64,000 bases of DNA from Tissierella sp. MB52-C2 (lineage in GTDB: Bacteria > Bacillota > Clostridia > Tissierellales > Tissierellaceae), in NCBI RefSeq assembly GCF_030931715.1, contig NZ_CP133261.1, positions 558,001 to 622,000 of the forward strand, in the 5' to 3' direction. Numbering within the stretch: position 1 is the first letter of the stretch; each line of letters opens with the position of its first letter. The position numbers were made by a program, and so were the translations under genes. Positions 60,789-64,000 of this stretch are shown here, one piece after another. The notes beneath the pieces were generated by a model that had not been told where the DNA came from, made no database searches, and saw only the letters and a list, made by a program, of their open reading frames with translations.

Positions 60789-62357
60789 ATGATAATATTC
60801 CAAGGAAAAAAGTACTTTATTTCTCCTAATGTTCATTTTAAAAAGTCAGTTATGGACAGTCCAAATTATGAATATTATTTATTTGTTAATTATAAAACAA
60901 TAAGGATAAAAGATGCAGCTGGAATTTTTTTTGAATATTTAATAGGGACAGAAATTATAGAATTTGATAATATTGTATCTAGAGAATCTAAAGTACTTAA
61001 TCAGAGTTACCAGAGTATAAATTCAGTTCTTCTGAAATATTTTAACTTATTTAGTGATTATGGATGGTTGATGGAGGTCGACAATACCGAAATTATCTGG
61101 GATATTGCAAAGCATACATATTTCACCCAAAATGATGGTAAATACTATGCAATGAATTTACTCTATAAGACGGTAGATTTGATATCAGAAGATATATATT
61201 ATATATTGAAAAACAAGAATTTCACAGATGTTAATTCACAGATGCTTTTTCAATTATATACTCGTAAATATTTAGAAAATACTAGTTTAGAGACTGATTA
61301 TACTAGTTTTTTAAAGCCTCCTAATTTTAAAGTAGTATCATTGATATTTTCCTATGACTGTAATTTAGCATGTGTATATTGTTTTGAAAAAGATAATAAT
61401 ATAAAAAATATAATGAGAAATGATACTTTTGAAAAAACTATAAAATATATTGATAATTTGGCTAAAGAAAATAATGTACTGTTAGTGTTTTATGGAGGCG
61501 AACCTTTATTAGAAAGCAATAAAGAATATATTTATAGAGTCTTACAAGATTTTAAGGATAACAGCCGGATATTATTTAGATTTATAACCAATGGTATTTA
61601 TATAAGAGAATATATTAAGATATTTGATATTGCTAAAAGTAAAATAGTAGAATTTACCATAACCATTGATGGACCAGAAGAGGTTCATAATAGTAAACGT
61701 ATATCCAAAGATGGACAATCTTCATTTAATAAAATTATAGATTCTGTTTGCTTATTAAATGAGATAGGCTATCGTGTGTCAATTAGAATTAATTTAAGTA
61801 AAGATAATATTGAACATCAACTTGAATTAATTGAATATTTAAATATAATAATTAAAAACAAATCACTTATGCGCATCGAATATCATAGGGTAGAGGATAA
61901 GAAGAATCTAGATTATCAACCATTATCATATTTAGATTGCTATCAATTATATTGTATGGTAAAAAACAAAAGTAAAATAAAAGTAGAGTTTTGTCTACCT
62001 ATTATTAATCTTTTGAATAACATCAGTGAAAATGAAAACGAATATCCTATAATTGAAAAAATTTATTGTGGCATTAATTTGAACAGAGTTATTGATGTTG
62101 ACGGTAAAGTTTATTCCTGTAATGAAGCAATGGGTATAGAGGAGTTTTATATTGATAATGTTGAACATTCGTTTCAAGAGAAGCATGCTGATCATGTTGA
62201 TTATAAAAAGTGTAAAAGCTGTAATTTCTACTTAGCATGTTATGGCAATTGTGCTTTAGTAAATTATTTTAGACATTCTGCTAATTCAGAGAAAGAATGT
62301 GATTATAAGCAAATAGAGAACGTCTTAAAGTGTTATTTAAACGATAGGAGAAAATAA
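60789..62357 (+). CDS. Radical SAM/SPASM peptide-modifying enzyme 1
   Basis: This 522-residue enzyme has an N-terminal region of about 180 residues that may hold a PqqD-like precursor-recognition fold. A radical SAM core follows with CNLACVYC (Cys 191, 195 and 198) and VFYGGEPLLE. A C-terminal SPASM-like domain has CGINLNRVIDVDGKVYSC and CKSCNFYLACYGNC for auxiliary Fe-S clusters. Such enzymes form thioether or C-C cross-links in sactipeptides, ranthipeptides and cyclophanes. The start at 60789 follows AGGGTGA. The substrate is presumably the precursor at 56555. Confidence 0.88.
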   Translation: MIIFQGKKYFISPNVHFKKSVMDSPNYEYYLFVNYKTIRIKDAAGIFFEYLIGTEIIEFDNIVSRESKVLNQSYQSINSVLLKYFNLFSDYGWLMEVDNTEIIWDIAKHTYFTQNDGKYYAMNLLYKTVDLISEDIYYILKNKNFTDVNSQMLFQLYTRKYLENTSLETDYTSFLKPPNFKVVSLIFSYDCNLACVYCFEKDNNIKNIMRNDTFEKTIKYIDNLAKENNVLLVFYGGEPLLESNKEYIYRVLQDFKDNSRILFRFITNGIYIREYIKIFDIAKSKIVEFTITIDGPEEVHNSKRISKDGQSSFNKIIDSVCLLNEIGYRVSIRINLSKDNIEHQLELIEYLNIIIKNKSLMRIEYHRVEDKKNLDYQPLSYLDCYQLYCMVKNKSKIKVEFCLPIINLLNNISENENEYPIIEKIYCGINLNRVIDVDGKVYSCNEAMGIEEFYIDNVEHSFQEKHADHVDYKKCKSCNFYLACYGNCALVNYFRHSANSEKECDYKQIENVLKCYLNDRRK

Positions 62358-62358
62358 G

Positions 62359-63651
62359 ATGAAGAATGATTTTAAAATCAGCAAATATATAGTTTGTGTA
62401 GATGATTTGGATGAAAAGAATATTCTTTTTAATTGTGCAACGGGATCATTGATGTTATTGGATAAGGATAAATACAGCTTACTAGAAAATAATTTAATAG
62501 ATAAGATAGATTCTTCACTTATTGAATTGTTAAAAAAAAGTAAAATAATTATTCCATCAGAATGTAATGAAGAAGTAGAGTACTTAAAACATATTGAAAA
62601 AAGTACTAAGAATGATGAAATATACTTAACAATTTCTCCTACTTTTTTATGTAATTTTGATTGCAGTTATTGCTTTGTAAATAAAAGTAATAGTATGATA
62701 AATACGACTACCTTGAACTCTATTATTAATTGTATAAAAAGTAATAATTTCAATAGAGATAAAATGATAAATATTATTTGGTTTGGAGGAGAAACTTTAT
62801 TAGCTCTTGACCACATAATTGAATTTACGCAAAAATTAGAAAGATCAATAAGTAGTAATAATATTCGAGCTAGTATTGTTACTAACGGTTATTTACTTAA
62901 TCAAGATGTATTAGTTAAGTTGATTAGATCACACATCAAAATTATTCAAATAACATTTGATGGAAATGAATATTTGCATAATAAATATAGAAAGACTAAA
63001 TGTGGAAAAGAAACTTATAAACAGATTATGGAGAATATTATTAATTTATTATCGACTAATTATGACTTTGTATTAAATCTAAGGTGTAATTATTTTTCGG
63101 ATGGTGCAGATAGTGATATGATTGCTGAATTTGTTAAAGATATTGCCCCAATTATCCAAGATGATAAACGAGTAAATATTCAATTGAAACCAATTATTGA
63201 TTTTTCTTGCTCATCTAATACAAAAAGTTTTTTCGACAGCTATGATAATGTAGAACTGATTAAGCAAGCTATTACTAAAGAATTACCAAATCAAGTGATT
63301 TATAATACAGTTGGCCTACCAAAGCCTAAAATTAAATGGTGTAGTTCCGGAGAGGAAAATATGTTTAACATAGGACCATCTGGAGAATTGTATTTTTGTA
63401 AGTCTCAATTTGGATATAAAGATAAAGCTATAGGTTATATTAATGAAGATGGAAGCATATCTTATAATAAAAACTATGACATAAATGTCAGAAACAACTA
63501 TTTATTAGAGAAATGCTTAGAATGTAAATATCTTCCGTTATGTATGGGTGGATGTAAAAGATTAAGAGTAGATAAGAATAAAGCAATTTGTTATTGGAAT
63601 GAAGAAAGTATCAAAAATCTCATTAGAAGAAATTTAGCCACGTGGAATTAA
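62359..63651 (+). CDS. Radical SAM/SPASM peptide-modifying enzyme 2
   Basis: This 430-residue enzyme starts one base after the previous gene, so the two are coupled. The N-terminal 90 residues resemble a small winged-helix (RRE-like) region. The radical SAM motif is CNFDCSYC (Cys 98, 102 and 105), with IWFGGETLLA. The C-terminal SPASM part has WCSSGEENMFNIGPSGELYFC and CLECKYLPLCMGGC in two separate segments. The precise chemistry cannot be told from sequence. Confidence 0.88.
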   Translation: MKNDFKISKYIVCVDDLDEKNILFNCATGSLMLLDKDKYSLLENNLIDKIDSSLIELLKKSKIIIPSECNEEVEYLKHIEKSTKNDEIYLTISPTFLCNFDCSYCFVNKSNSMINTTTLNSIINCIKSNNFNRDKMINIIWFGGETLLALDHIIEFTQKLERSISSNNIRASIVTNGYLLNQDVLVKLIRSHIKIIQITFDGNEYLHNKYRKTKCGKETYKQIMENIINLLSTNYDFVLNLRCNYFSDGADSDMIAEFVKDIAPIIQDDKRVNIQLKPIIDFSCSSNTKSFFDSYDNVELIKQAITKELPNQVIYNTVGLPKPKIKWCSSGEENMFNIGPSGELYFCKSQFGYKDKAIGYINEDGSISYNKNYDINVRNNYLLEKCLECKYLPLCMGGCKRLRVDKNKAICYWNEESIKNLIRRNLATWN

Positions 63652-63671
63652 CTATTTAGGAGGTAAATTAT

Positions 63672-63830
63672 TTGCCATATAGAGGATGAATTGTAGCTTA
63701 TGAACAAAACTCTAAAATTCTGGGAAGCATGATTTTTTTAGAGATGAAATCAATATCACTCGTTTTTGAACGATACTTCTTTTGGCAGATGTTATGTACA
63801 CATCACATTATTTTACCCTTGAAATATTAA
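63672..63830 (+). pseudogene. Small frame with in-frame TGA after the RiPP operon
   Basis: AGGAGGT lies seven bases before a TTG at 63672. The frame reads MPYRG, then TGA, then IVAYEQNSKILGSMIFLEMK and on to TAA at 63828. The good ribosome binding site argues for a former gene of the operon that is now broken by the stop. Selenocysteine is possible, but I see no supporting hairpin or Cys homologue. Confidence 0.35.
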
Positions 63831-63833
63831 ATT

Positions 63834-63894
63834 AAATAAAAGTAAAATAATATGCTTTTGATTTTATCAAAAGCATATTATTTTACTTTTATTT
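63834..63894. terminator. Perfect 29-bp hairpin between convergent genes
   Basis: Arms 63834-63862 and 63866-63894 are exact reverse complements with a TTT loop. A- and T-rich ends let it act as a bidirectional terminator for the RiPP operon and fabZ. Confidence 0.8.
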
Positions 63895-63933
63895 ACATTA
63901 ATGCACATTGTTTTGGCAAAACTATCAAATGAT

Positions 63934-64000
63934 CTATTCTATTGCAAATAGAAACTCTCCCTCACAAGCGAGTTCATCTCCAACATAGGCCTTACCTTCT
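63934..64000 (-). CDS. fabZ: 3-hydroxyacyl-ACP dehydratase FabZ, C-terminal end
   Basis: Only the last 22 codons are in the window. They read GKAYVGDELACEGEFLFAIE, the typical FabZ C-terminus (the usual form has AYVDGK and AEAELMFAI). FabZ dehydrates 3-hydroxyacyl-ACP in fatty-acid synthesis. The rest lies beyond base 64000. Confidence 0.75.
   Translation of the reverse strand, partial: EGKAYVGDELACEGEFLFAIE

Noticed and set aside
1-64000. CRISPR arrays, tRNA and rRNA genes
   Set aside because: I saw no regularly spaced repeats, no tRNA cloverleaf with the usual TTCGA arm, and no conserved rRNA segments.

Overview
The window comes from a low-GC, spore-forming, anaerobic Firmicute. The evidence is strong AGGAGG-type ribosome binding sites, TTG and GTG starts, an alpha/beta-type small acid-soluble spore protein, cotJABC spore-coat genes, a Spo0E-type phosphatase, and ferredoxin-linked amino-acid fermentation genes (glycine cleavage, 2-oxoacid:ferredoxin oxidoreductase, ptb-buk). 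Selenium-uptake genes and a selenoprotein fit an amino-acid-fermenting Clostridia/Tissierellia-like organism. That placement is inference; no rRNA is present.

Layout. 1-7.9 kb: end of a glycine cleavage operon (gcvPB, lpdA), a PAP2 phosphatase, an M42 peptidase, a permease and a NitT/TauT-type ABC importer. 7.9-11.9 kb (minus): a heterodimeric ABC exporter behind a leader-peptide attenuator. 11.9-14.4 kb (minus): yedE-yedF-DUF3343 selenium module and a Crp/Fnr regulator. 14.6-19.35 kb: envelope, ferritin, spore and Na+-decarboxylase-type genes. 19.4-20.1 kb: cotJA, cotJB and the first third of cotJC.

20.08-39.20 kb: a 19.1-kb element splits cotJC. The two halves share a 12-bp in-frame core (20084-20095 and 39189-39200). 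Joining them at the core restores an uninterrupted CotJC of about 190 residues. A large serine recombinase sits just inside the left end. This is the arrangement of skin-type sporulation elements, so I infer mother-cell excision. Cargo includes an N4-type DNA methyltransferase beside a MORC/MutL-like GHKL ATPase, an Mrr-like membrane protein, an ImmR/ImmA-like pair with a decayed protease, phage remnants, a Mn2+ riboswitch with mntP, a Spo0E-family protein and, at the right end, an arsenite methyltransferase whose in-frame UGA is followed by a SECIS-like hairpin.

39.6-51.7 kb: rubrerythrin, DUF5317, PrsW and CapA genes, then a tightly packed run cdaA-cdaR-buk-ptb-buk-ATPase-2-oxoacid:ferredoxin oxidoreductase. 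It joins c-di-AMP synthesis to energy-yielding branched-chain or related 2-oxoacid fermentation. 51.8-55.8 kb: a spore-surface-like protein (minus), then a c-di-AMP (ydaO-type) riboswitch in front of an octopine-dehydrogenase-family gene and a cobalamin-binding protein. 56.5-63.7 kb: a RiPP locus with a 47-residue precursor, two cobalamin-binding radical SAM enzymes and two SPASM-type radical SAM enzymes. The window ends in the 3' end of fabZ (minus).
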